Below, one piece after another: positions 1-9,164 of a stretch of DNA of 64,000 bases; within the stretch, counting starts at the first letter, position 1, and the number at the start of each line of letters is the position of its first letter. This stretch comes from an uncultured Thermoguttaceae bacterium. Its GTDB lineage: Bacteria; Planctomycetota; Planctomycetia; Pirellulales; Thermoguttaceae. The stretch is taken from the NCBI GenBank assembly GCA_937951625.1, contig CALFBP010000060.1:62001-126000 (forward strand). The letters are read 5' to 3'. The notes beneath the pieces were generated by a model, which was not told the DNA's origin, did no database searches, and saw nothing but the letters and a program-made list of their open reading frames with translations. The position numbers and the translations under genes were made by a program.

Positions 1-433
1 CGAGCTGAGCGGCATCCGCACCGAACTGATCACCGAGCTAGCCGATTACATGCGGTCGATCGGGATGCCTATTCCCGACAACTATCCGTTTGTGGGCCGC
101 TGCTTCAACACGACCTCGGCCGGGATCCACGCGGGCGGGTTGCGCCAGGACGAACGCATCTACAATATTTTCGACACCACCGCCCTGCTGGGCCGTCCGC
201 CGCGGGTCGCCATCACCGACAAGACCGGCGCCGATGGCGTGACCCTTTGGGTCAACGAGTTTTTCGGCCTGAAAGGTGCCGATCGCATCAGCAAGATCAA
301 GGTCCATAAGCTCGCCCGTTGGGTCATGGATCAGTACGAGGTCCACGGGCGATTGACCGCCATCAGCGATCAGGAACTCGAGGCCAAGACCCGCGAATTG
401 CTGCCCGAACTCTGGGCCAAGTTTCGCGGCTAA
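1..433 (+). CDS. isopropylmalate/homocitrate synthase family protein, C-terminal part
   Basis: Only the last 143 codons are in the window; the reading frame is open from base 2 and ends in TAA at 431-433. The segment NTTSAGIHAGGLRQDERIYN resembles the post-barrel region of the HMGL-like acyltransferases (2-isopropylmalate synthase, homocitrate synthase, Re-citrate synthase), which add acetyl-CoA to a 2-oxo acid. The following stretch with RPPRVAITDKTGADGV also fits. The end of the protein lacks room for the full LeuA regulatory domain, so a homocitrate- or Re-citrate-synthase-like enzyme is as likely as LeuA itself. The family is fairly secure; the exact substrate is not. Confidence 0.65.
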   Translation, partial: ELSGIRTELITELADYMRSIGMPIPDNYPFVGRCFNTTSAGIHAGGLRQDERIYNIFDTTALLGRPPRVAITDKTGADGVTLWVNEFFGLKGADRISKIKVHKLARWVMDQYEVHGRLTAISDQELEAKTRELLPELWAKFRG

Positions 434-605
434 AGAGCGTTCCCGCGGAAATAGCGAACACGACCTGCTTGTCCCGAGCGGCGCTGGGGGGCGACCTGTT
501 TCATCAGCCGCACATGCCAGAGCCTTAGCCGAGCGGGGCGTGCGATTGCTGTATGCAAGTTGATCCTAACACGCTCCCTCATCCCCGCCGTGAGGAAACT
601 TTCTC

Positions 606-3600
606 ATGAAGACTTCAGCGATCTTTGTTCGCCGCTCCGTGAACGGTCAGGCTGTGCCACGTCGTGGCGTGTGGAAGCTTTTGCCGGTCGCAGGAATCGC
701 CTTCGCGCTGTTTGGCGGGGAGGCCGCGGCGACGGACGTGGGGCTAGAGGAGGCATTTCGCACCCCGCCTCATGCCGCGAAGCCTTGGGCCTACTGGTGG
801 TGGCTCAACGCCAACGTGACCCGCTCCTCGATCACCCGAGACTTGGAAGAAATGAAACACAAGGGGCTGGGCGGGTTTTTGCTGTTCGACGTCACGGCCT
901 ACGGCCAACACTTGGTGCCGTCGCCACCGCGAAAGATCGAGTTCATGAGCCAGCCCTGGCGGGCGTTGGTCAAGCACGCCATGCAGGAGGCCCATCGGTT
1001 GGGCCTCGAGATGAGCATTAATCTCAGCACGTGTGGCGGGGCCCTTCGCGCCCCGTGGAAAACCGGGTCGCAGGCCCCGAAGGTCCTCGTCTGGTCCGCC
1101 GTGGACGTGACCGGCCCAAGGCGGGTGACGCTGGCGGTGGCGCGTCAGCGCGGGCCGGAGGCTTGGGACGCGGCCTTGGTGGCGGCCCGAATCCCAGCCG
1201 ATGCTCCAGCCCTTGCCGCCCCCCCAGAGGCCAATAAGCAGGAGATTCGGTTTTCCAACGATCCCGCGTCATGGCGGGAAGCGACCTTTCGCGGGTCAGG
1301 CCCGCACGCGGCCCACGACGCTAAAGCTGAGGCGATCACGGCCCTGGAGGTCGTCGATGTGACGGATCGCCTGGATGCTGGCGGCCGACTCGTTTGGGAC
1401 GTGCCCGAGGGGCGATGGCGGGTCTTCCGCTTTCTCTACACCGTTGCCAAGGACGCCGAGTCTGACGTCGACATGCTGGACGCCGCCGCCGTGGAATCTT
1501 TTTTCAACAAGATGGGCGGGGCGATTCTCGAAGACGCCGGTCCCCTGGTGGGCAAGACGTTGACCCATTTCTACAGCGTAAGCTGGGAAGGCGCCATCCC
1601 CACGTGGACCGTGGATTTCGATCGCCATTTTGAGCGTTATCGCGGCTACTCGCTGCGGCCCTACCTCCCGGTGCTCGCGGGGCTCACCGTCGGCAGCCCT
1701 GAGGTCTCCCAGCGTTTCCTCCGCGACTTCGGCCGCACCCTGGCCGATTGCTTCATGGACCATTGCTACGCCAAGCTGGGCGCGTTGTGCCATCGGGTGG
1801 GGCTGAAGTGGCACTCGGAGTCGGGCGGGCCCTGGCGTCGCGACACGCCCTTGTTCGCCTACGCCGACGCGCTGGAGTTCTGGGGCCGCAACGACATGCC
1901 GCAAGGCGAATTCTGGTGGCCGGGCAAGGCGGAGATCGGCCGCAGCAACGCCATTCAAGCCGCGATGGCCGCTCACATTTATGGCCGCCCCTTGGCCTCG
2001 ATCGAGGCCTTCACCCACATGATGCCGCATTGGTCGGCTTATCCCGCCGCGCTCAAGCCGGGGGCCGATTCCGCGTTCTGCGACGGCATCAACCGATTCA
2101 TTTGGCACACCTTTTCCGCCTCGCCGCCGGAATTTGGCAAACCCGGCATCGTCTACTTCGCCGGGACGCACCTCAACCCCAACGTCACCTGGTGGGAACA
2201 GGCCAGCGCGTTTTTGACCTATCTTGCCCGCTGCCAGGCCATGCTTCAACGAGGCCGCTTCGTGGCCGATGTCTGCTGCTACCGCAGCGACAAGAATTAC
2301 GTGATGTGGGACCGAGGCCCGAGAACACCCCGGCCGACGCTCGGGCTGCCCCCTGGCTACGCCATGGATTTAATCAACACGGAAGTCCTCTTGAAACGGC
2401 TTGCAGTCCAAGACGGTCAACTCGTCTTGCCCGACGGGATGAGCTACCGGGTGCTGTGGCTGGACCCGGCCGAAGAAGCCCTCCCGCCCGAGGCCCTGAA
2501 AAAGGTCCTTCAATTGGCCGAAGAGGGGGCGACCATCGTTTTGGGGCCTCGGCGGCCGCAGCGGTCCCCCGGGTTGAAAGACTATCCGGCCTGCGATGAA
2601 GAGGTCCGACGCCTCGCGGACGCGTTATGGGGGGCCGGGGCCGAGCGGCCTTCACGTCGCTCGCTCGGCAAGGGCCGAATTATCTCAGGAATGCCCATCC
2701 AACAGGCTCTGCAAGAAGAAAAGATCCTCCCCGATTGCGATGGACCTTGGGAATACCATCATCGCCGAGCAGATGGCGTGGACTTTTATTTCGTCGCTGG
2801 GTCGGGCAATGCCGAAAGCATCTTTCGCGTCCAAGGCAAGGAACCGGAAATTTGGGACCCCCAGACCGGCGCCATGCGCGACGCCGTCTGGTTTCGGACC
2901 ACCGAAGACGGTCGCACCATCGTTCCCCTAAGCCTTCCTGAGCACGGTTCGGTCTTCGTGGTTTTCCGGCGGCCGATTTCCGCTCCCTGCGTTACGCAAG
3001 TCATCGGTCCATCCAACTCGTGGGAAATCGAAGGCCGTACACCTTCTGGCATCCATGCGTGTTTCTGGCGCGAGGGCCGTTTTGTCTTCCGCACGTCGGC
3101 AGGAAAAGAGGTCGCCATCGAGGTCGAGGCGACCGCTCCTTCCCTGCGGTTGGAAGGGCCGTGGATGGTGCGGTTCGCCCCCGGCTGGGATGCCCCGGAC
3201 TCGATGGTGTTCGACCGCCTTGTTTCCTGGGACAAGCATTCCAATGCGGCCATCAAGCACTTTTCCGGCACGGCAACGTACCAGATTGCGTTCCAATGCG
3301 GGCCGTCGCAGGTCCGGGCATCGGCCCGACTCCAACTTGGCGATGTCAAGCACGTCGCCCGGGTGAGAATCAACGGAACAGACCTGGGGGTGATCTGGAC
3401 CAGCCCTTGGCAGGTCGATTTGAGCGGGAGGCTCCAAGAGGGCGAAAATCGCCTCGAAATCGACGTCACCAACCTGTGGGTCAACCGTTTGATCGGCGAC
3501 GCGGCTCTCCCCGAAGACCAACGCCGGACCAAAACCAACATCTATTTGCAACGCGGTGATCGCACGGTCAAACCGTACCAGGGCTACGGTTCCACGGATC

Positions 3601-3671
3601 CGCTGGTTCCGTCCGGCCTGCTGGGGCCGGTGCGCATCGAATTCGGCCACCGCCGCGAGATTCCACTTTGA
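606..3671 (+). CDS. secreted GH106-type alpha-L-rhamnosidase
   Basis: This 1021-residue protein starts at an ATG at 606. It has an Arg-rich N-terminus and a hydrophobic stretch at about residues 22-42 ending in AAA, consistent with a signal peptide. Close to the mature N-terminus, AYWWWLNANVT followed by a DLEEMKHKGLGGFLLFD segment is characteristic of GH106 enzymes, which remove terminal alpha-L-rhamnose from plant or algal polysaccharides. The C-terminus (about 930-1010) looks like a GH2-type jelly-roll sugar-binding domain, with RINGTDLGVIWTSPWQVDL and NLWVNRLIGD. Length fits the family (about 1000 aa). It stands alone on this strand, convergent with the large minus-strand operon. Substrate specificity within the rhamnosidases cannot be read from the sequence. 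Confidence 0.8.
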   Translation: MKTSAIFVRRSVNGQAVPRRGVWKLLPVAGIAFALFGGEAAATDVGLEEAFRTPPHAAKPWAYWWWLNANVTRSSITRDLEEMKHKGLGGFLLFDVTAYGQHLVPSPPRKIEFMSQPWRALVKHAMQEAHRLGLEMSINLSTCGGALRAPWKTGSQAPKVLVWSAVDVTGPRRVTLAVARQRGPEAWDAALVAARIPADAPALAAPPEANKQEIRFSNDPASWREATFRGSGPHAAHDAKAEAITALEVVDVTDRLDAGGRLVWDVPEGRWRVFRFLYTVAKDAESDVDMLDAAAVESFFNKMGGAILEDAGPLVGKTLTHFYSVSWEGAIPTWTVDFDRHFERYRGYSLRPYLPVLAGLTVGSPEVSQRFLRDFGRTLADCFMDHCYAKLGALCHRVGLKWHSESGGPWRRDTPLFAYADALEFWGRNDMPQGEFWWPGKAEIGRSNAIQAAMAAHIYGRPLASIEAFTHMMPHWSAYPAALKPGADSAFCDGINRFIWHTFSASPPEFGKPGIVYFAGTHLNPNVTWWEQASAFLTYLARCQAMLQRGRFVADVCCYRSDKNYVMWDRGPRTPRPTLGLPPGYAMDLINTEVLLKRLAVQDGQLVLPDGMSYRVLWLDPAEEALPPEALKKVLQLAEEGATIVLGPRRPQRSPGLKDYPACDEEVRRLADALWGAGAERPSRRSLGKGRIISGMPIQQALQEEKILPDCDGPWEYHHRRADGVDFYFVAGSGNAESIFRVQGKEPEIWDPQTGAMRDAVWFRTTEDGRTIVPLSLPEHGSVFVVFRRPISAPCVTQVIGPSNSWEIEGRTPSGIHACFWREGRFVFRTSAGKEVAIEVEATAPSLRLEGPWMVRFAPGWDAPDSMVFDRLVSWDKHSNAAIKHFSGTATYQIAFQCGPSQVRASARLQLGDVKHVARVRINGTDLGVIWTSPWQVDLSGRLQEGENRLEIDVTNLWVNRLIGDAALPEDQRRTKTNIYLQRGDRTVKPYQGYGSTDPLVPSGLLGPVRIEFGHRREIPL

Positions 3672-3728
3672 ACCCCACCGGGCCACCCAAACCGGCTTAT
3701 CGGCGGCGCCAGCCGATTGTCTAAGGCA

Positions 3729-4028
3729 TCAGAGTCGGCGAGGGCGCGGTCGCAGGATAGCCAGCGCTACAACCATCGGTACCAGCACAAGCAGCCAGCG
3801 TGGTCGCCATGCCAAGGCGAACAAGAGCACGGGCACTGTCCACAGGAGCCAGGGCGGCACGCGTTTGAGCTGGTCGTAAGCCAACCAGACCACGACCATC
3901 ACTCCACCGATTCGCCCCAAGGCTGCCTGCAATTCTTGCCCCGCGGGACCCGTCGGCGGCGAAACCCAGTACCAGCCTGCCCACAACAGCAAGACGATCG
4001 CAATCACGCCCACGGCATGGCGGCGCAT
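3729..4028 (-). CDS. small membrane protein, function unknown
   Basis: A 99-residue protein made mostly of hydrophobic segments: about residues 5-23, 40-52 and 60-90. It ends in a basic tail (RPRPRRL). The ATG at 4028 lies 2 bases after the TAA of the upstream HtrA-like/hydrolase gene, so translational coupling is likely and this is the last gene of the long minus-strand operon. A longer reading in the same frame runs back across the upstream gene, but the coupled start gives a sensible membrane protein. I do not recognise the family; a role as a membrane partner of the preceding HtrA-like protein is inference from position only. Confidence 0.55.
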   Translation of the reverse strand: MRRHAVGVIAIVLLLWAGWYWVSPPTGPAGQELQAALGRIGGVMVVVWLAYDQLKRVPPWLLWTVPVLLFALAWRPRWLLVLVPMVVALAILRPRPRRL

Positions 4029-4030
4029 GG

Positions 4031-6103
4031 TTAGATCCGATCCAGGGTGTCGATCCAACGGGCCAATACCGCCACATCCTCGGCGTTCAACTCGCGGGGG
4101 TCCGCGCCCAGGTCCTGGACGATCAACGAATAGTGCCACTTTCGCATTTGGGCAATCGTTTGACGGACCAAGTTTGCTGAGCGCGATCGGGCAGCCACGG
4201 CGAGGTAAAAGTCCACGCGTCGGGCGGGGTTTGGTTCGGGGATAGAGCCTTCCGCAAAAGCGTCCACCGCCACCACCCCGCGAACGAGCTGAGCATAGCG
4301 AAACCCTGCCGCGATCGCAACCGTACCGCCCGACTGGGAGCCGCACACCACGATCCGGTTCGCATCGACCGCATACTGCTCGGCAATCTTGGTCACCAGC
4401 GCAGGGATGAGGCGTGCCTCGCGGGTCTGCCATCGCACTGGCCCGGCTGACCGCGGAATCGCAAGAATCAACCGATCTCGCTCGCAGGATTCCTTCCAGA
4501 GCGTCACCATGGTCTCGGGCTTGACCTCTCCGGGCGGCGGCAGCCAAACAACGACCCCGCACGGCTGGTCGGGATCATACGTCTCCGGCACGAATACCCA
4601 AGCTGGTTCGCCCTGCTCCGCGTAGTCGATGCGGAGGAGGCCGACTTGAGGACGCGCGGCCGGTTGCCTGGTGCTAGGCTCGGAGCCAGGCGGGAGCGGA
4701 GCACTGGGAACAACGTCGGGAAGCGGCCCCAAAGTCAGGGCCAGTTGACGTTTCTCGCCTTTCCGTTCGATTTCCAGCGGAAGCACGTCTCCCGGCTCGT
4801 ACTCCAACAAACGCAAGCGCCATGCTGCCAAATCGCCAAGCGGCTTGCCACCCGCGGAGACGAGGATATCGCCCGGTTGAATGCCCGCTTTGGCTGCCGG
4901 GCCGTCGGGATAGACAAATCGTACCTTCACGCCCGAGGCCGCCGGTTTGTCCGCCTGCCGGGGACCGCGCATCGGCAAAATCCCCATGAAGGGGTGCTCA
5001 TAGGATTCGATCCGCTGCACGAGCTCCAATTCCCGTTCGATCCTTTCGGTTCCTCGCAGCGCGGCGATGCGGATTGGGTCGCCTGCGTAGCGACGGGCGA
5101 TCTCCTGTTTCACCTGCACGGCGGTTTCCACTTTTTTTCCGTCAATCGCCGTGATCCGGTCGCCAGCGCGAAAGCCCGCCCGATGGGCCGGCGAGCGCGG
5201 CCGGACCGCTGGGATCGTCGAGTCGGCCGTGAACAGACTCTCCAAAGGCCAGTGGATACCAGTGAGGCCAGGGTAAAGGTCGCTGCCGCGTTGCAGACGG
5301 GGCAAAAGTTCCAGGATCGTCTCCGCGGGCACGGCGAATCCGATGCCGGAGTCGTACCATTCGACACCCGCAATGGGGTTGGTTTCGGTCGGCGAGAGGG
5401 GGACGAGGACGCCCAACACCCGACCCTGCACGTCCACCAGAGGCCCCCCGTAGTTGTTCGGCGACACGGCGGCATCGGTCTGAATGGCCTTCCCCCAAAT
5501 CCGCTGTGTGGCGCTCAGCACGCCCACGGCCAAATTCGGCTGATCTGCCTCGAAGGCACGCCCGATCGCAATCGTCCATTGGCCCACGCGCATGTCGGCC
5601 AGGGGAACGATTTCGGGCACGGGGAGCGGGCGATCCGCGTCGATTTTCAATAAGACGATCATGCGGTTGTAGTCGGTGGCTATGAGCCTGGCGGCCTTGC
5701 GTGTGCCATCGGCGAGTCGCACGAGGATGGAGGCGGGGCGATGCACGAAGTTGAAAGCGCTGGAGACGATCGTCCCGTCGGCGCCCAGCACGAGTCCCGT
5801 GGTCGGCCCCATGCCAAACAGCCAGTCTCCCACGCGCTCCATGCCGCCTACGGTCTCGATGCGGACCACGCTTGGCGCCACTCGCTGGGCGGCTGCGCGG
5901 AAGGCCTGCTGTTCGCGGACCTCCAGGGCATCTCCCGCGTCCGCTGCGGCACAAGCCACCGAATTCAAGATCGCGACAGAAACAAGAAGAGCCGCGGCCG
6001 CGATGCTCCCGGTCACCGACTCCCACAGTCGCCGCGATTCGTGTTGCTCGACATGCATCCCCACAAAAGCCAGCTTCGAGGCAAACCGCCACACGATTCC
6101 CAC
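4031..6103 (-). CDS. catalytically degenerate HtrA-like/PDZ protein fused to an alpha/beta-hydrolase-like domain
   Basis: This 690-residue protein has an N-terminal hydrophobic signal/anchor (about 33-52), a trypsin-like HtrA fold (about 65-270), two PDZ domains (about 285-365 and 370-460), a Pro-rich linker, and an alpha/beta-hydrolase-like C-terminal domain (about 485-690). All three HtrA catalytic positions appear changed: the His position of TNNHVV is Phe117, the Asp position is Met148, and the Ser of GNSGGP is Tyr218 (SPNNYGGPL). The hydrolase elbow reads GSQSGG (588-593), with Gln where the nucleophile normally sits, so that domain may also be inactive. The start is a GTG at 6103 preceded by GGAAGG/AGG, 6 bases after the upstream stop; an internal ATG at 6058 is an alternative. 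It is probably a periplasmic binding or scaffold protein. Confidence 0.8.
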   Translation of the reverse strand: MGIVWRFASKLAFVGMHVEQHESRRLWESVTGSIAAAALLVSVAILNSVACAAADAGDALEVREQQAFRAAAQRVAPSVVRIETVGGMERVGDWLFGMGPTTGLVLGADGTIVSSAFNFVHRPASILVRLADGTRKAARLIATDYNRMIVLLKIDADRPLPVPEIVPLADMRVGQWTIAIGRAFEADQPNLAVGVLSATQRIWGKAIQTDAAVSPNNYGGPLVDVQGRVLGVLVPLSPTETNPIAGVEWYDSGIGFAVPAETILELLPRLQRGSDLYPGLTGIHWPLESLFTADSTIPAVRPRSPAHRAGFRAGDRITAIDGKKVETAVQVKQEIARRYAGDPIRIAALRGTERIERELELVQRIESYEHPFMGILPMRGPRQADKPAASGVKVRFVYPDGPAAKAGIQPGDILVSAGGKPLGDLAAWRLRLLEYEPGDVLPLEIERKGEKRQLALTLGPLPDVVPSAPLPPGSEPSTRQPAARPQVGLLRIDYAEQGEPAWVFVPETYDPDQPCGVVVWLPPPGEVKPETMVTLWKESCERDRLILAIPRSAGPVRWQTREARLIPALVTKIAEQYAVDANRIVVCGSQSGGTVAIAAGFRYAQLVRGVVAVDAFAEGSIPEPNPARRVDFYLAVAARSRSANLVRQTIAQMRKWHYSLIVQDLGADPRELNAEDVAVLARWIDTLDRI

Positions 6104-6109
6104 GCCGAC

Positions 6110-7162
6110 CTACCTTCCGCCCGGAGGCCGGGCTTCCAAAACCACGGACACGAGCTCTTGGCCCCGCAGCACAGTCACCGTCACGGGGTCGACCGCCGGG
6201 ATCCACTCCAGCTCAGTCTTCAAGGCCTTGCACGACGGCACCAAACGTTCATTGACGAATACGATAAGGTCGTCCGGACGGAGGCCGGCCACGGCCGCGG
6301 CCGACTCGGGGACCGTGGCTTCGAGGAACGGCGGGGTCCGCTCAACGACGTCGGGCACCAGAACCAGTCCGAGCAGCTCGGGCGTCAAGCCCCGCGTGGG
6401 CTTCTTAGAGGACGCTTCCTCACGCCGCAACACGAATTTGCCAGCGCGAATCTGCTCCACGCTGGGCCGCAGCTCGCCGATGGGAATCGCGTAGTTGAGC
6501 CAGGTGTTGTTCAAGGCATTGCGAAGCTCCTTGCCGAGCATGGCCACCAGCTCGCCGCGCCGCGTGACCAGGGCCCCACCCGCCGCCCCTGGGTTGTTGG
6601 TGGCCATATCGAGAATGTAGACGGGACCGCGATAGGGCGATTCAAACGCTCCCCGGCGTGCGTCGAGCCGGGTCTTCAACGAAACCGTGCCCTGTTGAAC
6701 GGTGACTGGTTCGTTGCCCACCGCCACCCCGAAGGCGTTGCTCAGAGCCAACACCCGCTCGCCTGCCTCCACCTCCACCGCCCGCGCAAGGTCGAAGTGC
6801 GGCAAGTCCGCGGCTTCCACCTTCAGGACGGCGACTTCCAGACGCGGATCCGCGCCGAGCAACTTTCCAGCGAGCTTGCGGCCGTCGGCCAAGCGGACGT
6901 CGATGGCGTCCGTGTCGAGCACATAGCTCCAGGCGGTCAGCACGTGGCCCTCGGCCGAGATGAGAAACCCGCTTTGATAATCTTCCATGCCTTGCGGGCC
7001 ACCGACGCCGTAGATTTTGACCATCTTGGGCTGCACCGCGGCGATGGTCTCGGGCAGGGATGGCCCCCGAGCAGTGCCCACGTTGCCCGCCTCCCCCGGG
7101 CTGACGCAAAGTAGCGTCACCAATCCGGCGATTCGCCAAACACGCCTTCGCCAAACGCTCAT
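6110..7162 (-). CDS. catalytically degenerate HtrA-like protein with PDZ domain
   Basis: A 350-residue protein with an N-terminal hydrophobic signal (about 9-22), an HtrA-type trypsin fold (about 35-235) and one C-terminal PDZ domain (about 265-345). The family signatures remain readable but all three catalytic residues are replaced: Ser79 at the His position (LTAWSYV), Glu109 at the Asp position (PRLEVAVLKV) and Ala194 at the nucleophile (NPGAAGGAL). The glycines of the oxyanion loop are kept, so the fold is probably intact while proteolysis is not expected. It sits between an intact HtrA-like gene upstream and a second degenerate one downstream, 6 bases before the latter's start. A regulatory or chaperone role for the active paralogue is inference. 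Confidence 0.8.
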   Translation of the reverse strand: MSVWRRRVWRIAGLVTLLCVSPGEAGNVGTARGPSLPETIAAVQPKMVKIYGVGGPQGMEDYQSGFLISAEGHVLTAWSYVLDTDAIDVRLADGRKLAGKLLGADPRLEVAVLKVEAADLPHFDLARAVEVEAGERVLALSNAFGVAVGNEPVTVQQGTVSLKTRLDARRGAFESPYRGPVYILDMATNNPGAAGGALVTRRGELVAMLGKELRNALNNTWLNYAIPIGELRPSVEQIRAGKFVLRREEASSKKPTRGLTPELLGLVLVPDVVERTPPFLEATVPESAAAVAGLRPDDLIVFVNERLVPSCKALKTELEWIPAVDPVTVTVLRGQELVSVVLEARPPGGR

Positions 7163-7274
7163 CGCACTACCCGTTCTCTTCCTCTCTATCGCAATCCTAT
7201 CGAACTTCGCGGCATTCTTCCATCCATCGTGAGTCCGTCGTCAATGCTCCGTCAATCTTACTTCCGTCGGCAGA

Positions 7275-9164
7275 CTAGGGTTCCATTGACTTGCCGAAGC
7301 CGAATTGGTCGATCGCAAAATTCGCGAAGCGTTCGTCGCCAAACCAAACCTCCATGCGGTGCGGCACTTGTCGTCCCTCGACAGGCCGATAATCGAACAA
7401 TCGGACCTCGCATGGATCGGCATGTTCCTCGGGAAACATCTCCAAGGCGAGGAGGATGCCGGTGGAGGGATCGAAGAGGAACCGACACTCCACGCCGGCG
7501 TGGGTTCCCACCAGCACATCCACCCGCTCGTGCCGCCCCATTAGCGGCATGGCGCCGTAATAGGCCACGTCGCCGAACTGTTCCGGGCCCGCCGTTGCCA
7601 GCCGTCGCCAAAGATAGAGTGAAGCAAAAAGACCGCCGCTTCCGTCCGGGTGAAGGGAACCAGCAAGCTCATCAGGCACCGTCCAAGTCGTTTCGCCAGA
7701 GGGAAGTTTCAATACGATTCGATCGTCGGCTAGCTCGAAGCGGTATCGGCCGCCGGTTTCCAGAGGGCCCGCGATGACCCAAGGGCCCGACGCCGACCCC
7801 AAGTCGCTGCTAGTAGCCCAAGCCTTCAGCACCCGATCCCGCTCCAAACGATTGAAATAATAATTGGCGTACCCCCGACGCTCCTCGAAGTGTTTTTGGA
7901 CAATCTCGGGCATCGGTACTGGCTCGGGCGGGGCGAGCGAGGGCACGTCCTCCGGAGGGAGCGGCGGAAGCTGCTGCTTGCCGCGCTTCGGCAGCTTGTC
8001 GCCTGGCCGCGAGGGCTGCTTCTCGTTGGGCTTGGGGATCGGCGAGGGCATGGACCGGCCCACCGCCGAGATCTTGCTCAACAGCTCCTCTTCCGTATGG
8101 ACTCCAGCGAGACGGACGAGGATGTCGCGGCGCGTTCCATCGCGGCGGAAGCTCAGCGGCGCCCGCCAGCCCTTTGGTAAAGTCCCGAGCACGTTCTTGA
8201 AGGCGTTGGGACTATCAATCGCGCGGCCGGCAAAGCTGACAATCTCGTCGCCATAGCGAAGGCCGCGGCGGTAAGCGTCGGAGGTATCGAGAATGTCGGT
8301 GATGACGACGCGACCTTCCACGTCGGAACCGACGGTTGCCCCCAGCGTGGCATGATCCACGATCCTCCCGCCCTTCAGGAATCCGAGAAAGTTTTTCACC
8401 TGATTGATCGAGATGGCATAGGCGATTCCCACATTGACGCGGCCCCGTTTCTCGAACGAGGCCCGGCCGTTGATGCCGATCAACCGGCCTTGGGCATCGA
8501 ACAGGGGACCGCCCGAGTTGCCGGGATTGATCGACGCATCGGTTTGCAAACAGTCCGCGTATTCCAAGAGGGTTCCCGAGGGGTGTTGGTAGCGGTGAAC
8601 GCCGGAGATGATGCCGTGCGTGAGGGTGGGCTGGAAATCGCTAGCCAAGAGGAAGGGGTTGCCCAGGGCGAAGCAGGCGTCGCCTACTTGCACTTGGTCG
8701 GAGTCGCCCATTTCCGCAGCGGGAAAATCCGAGCGGCCGAAGAGCTTGATCAGCGCCAGATCGCCAACGGGGTCGATGCCCACGATCACCGCGTCGTATA
8801 ACCGACCGTCGGCCATCCCACACTTCATGGCGTTGCCGCACGGTTTTGCCACGTGGAAATTCGTGAGGGCATAGCCGTCGGGTGAAATCACCACCCCCGA
8901 TCCACCGCCCCCGCCGGTCGGGGAAAGGATCGAAAGCACGGTGTCCTTGACCTTGGCCACCACGGCCACCCGCTCCGCCTCGGCTTGGAGCACGGCCGGA
9001 TCGACCGCCGCATTCGACCAGGAAGCCAAGACGAACCATGCGGCCAGGCCCACCACGGGGCCCTGGCGCCACCGCGCGGCCGCGATGTCTCGACCAACCA
9101 AGGCCCGACTATCCGCTCCTGCCGCCTGGCCGGTGGCTTTGGCAACGAAAGCCTCGTCTCTCAT
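7275..9164 (-). CDS. HtrA/DegP-like S1C serine protease with PDZ and extra C-terminal domain
   Basis: A protein of about 629 residues with an N-terminal membrane anchor or signal (about 36-52), a trypsin-like domain with an intact triad (His104 in LTNFHV, Asp135 in VGDLALIKL, Ser217 in NPGNSGGPL), and a PDZ domain at about 280-365. A Pro/Lys-rich linker leads to a C-terminal domain of about 200 residues that I do not recognise. Envelope HtrA proteases degrade or refold damaged proteins. The start at 9164 is chosen because its ATG overlaps the upstream stop as ATGA and has GGCGAG upstream; an ATG at 9185 would overlap further and has no ribosome-binding site. It is the only catalytically intact member of three consecutive HtrA-like genes. 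Confidence 0.85.
   Translation of the reverse strand: MRDEAFVAKATGQAAGADSRALVGRDIAAARWRQGPVVGLAAWFVLASWSNAAVDPAVLQAEAERVAVVAKVKDTVLSILSPTGGGGGSGVVISPDGYALTNFHVAKPCGNAMKCGMADGRLYDAVIVGIDPVGDLALIKLFGRSDFPAAEMGDSDQVQVGDACFALGNPFLLASDFQPTLTHGIISGVHRYQHPSGTLLEYADCLQTDASINPGNSGGPLFDAQGRLIGINGRASFEKRGRVNVGIAYAISINQVKNFLGFLKGGRIVDHATLGATVGSDVEGRVVITDILDTSDAYRRGLRYGDEIVSFAGRAIDSPNAFKNVLGTLPKGWRAPLSFRRDGTRRDILVRLAGVHTEEELLSKISAVGRSMPSPIPKPNEKQPSRPGDKLPKRGKQQLPPLPPEDVPSLAPPEPVPMPEIVQKHFEERRGYANYYFNRLERDRVLKAWATSSDLGSASGPWVIAGPLETGGRYRFELADDRIVLKLPSGETTWTVPDELAGSLHPDGSGGLFASLYLWRRLATAGPEQFGDVAYYGAMPLMGRHERVDVLVGTHAGVECRFLFDPSTGILLALEMFPEEHADPCEVRLFDYRPVEGRQVPHRMEVWFGDERFANFAIDQFGFGKSMEP

Noticed and set aside
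3699-3717. Hairpin ATCGGC/GCCGAT between the rhamnosidase and the long operon as terminator
   Set aside because: A 6-bp stem without a T-run on either strand is too weak to call.
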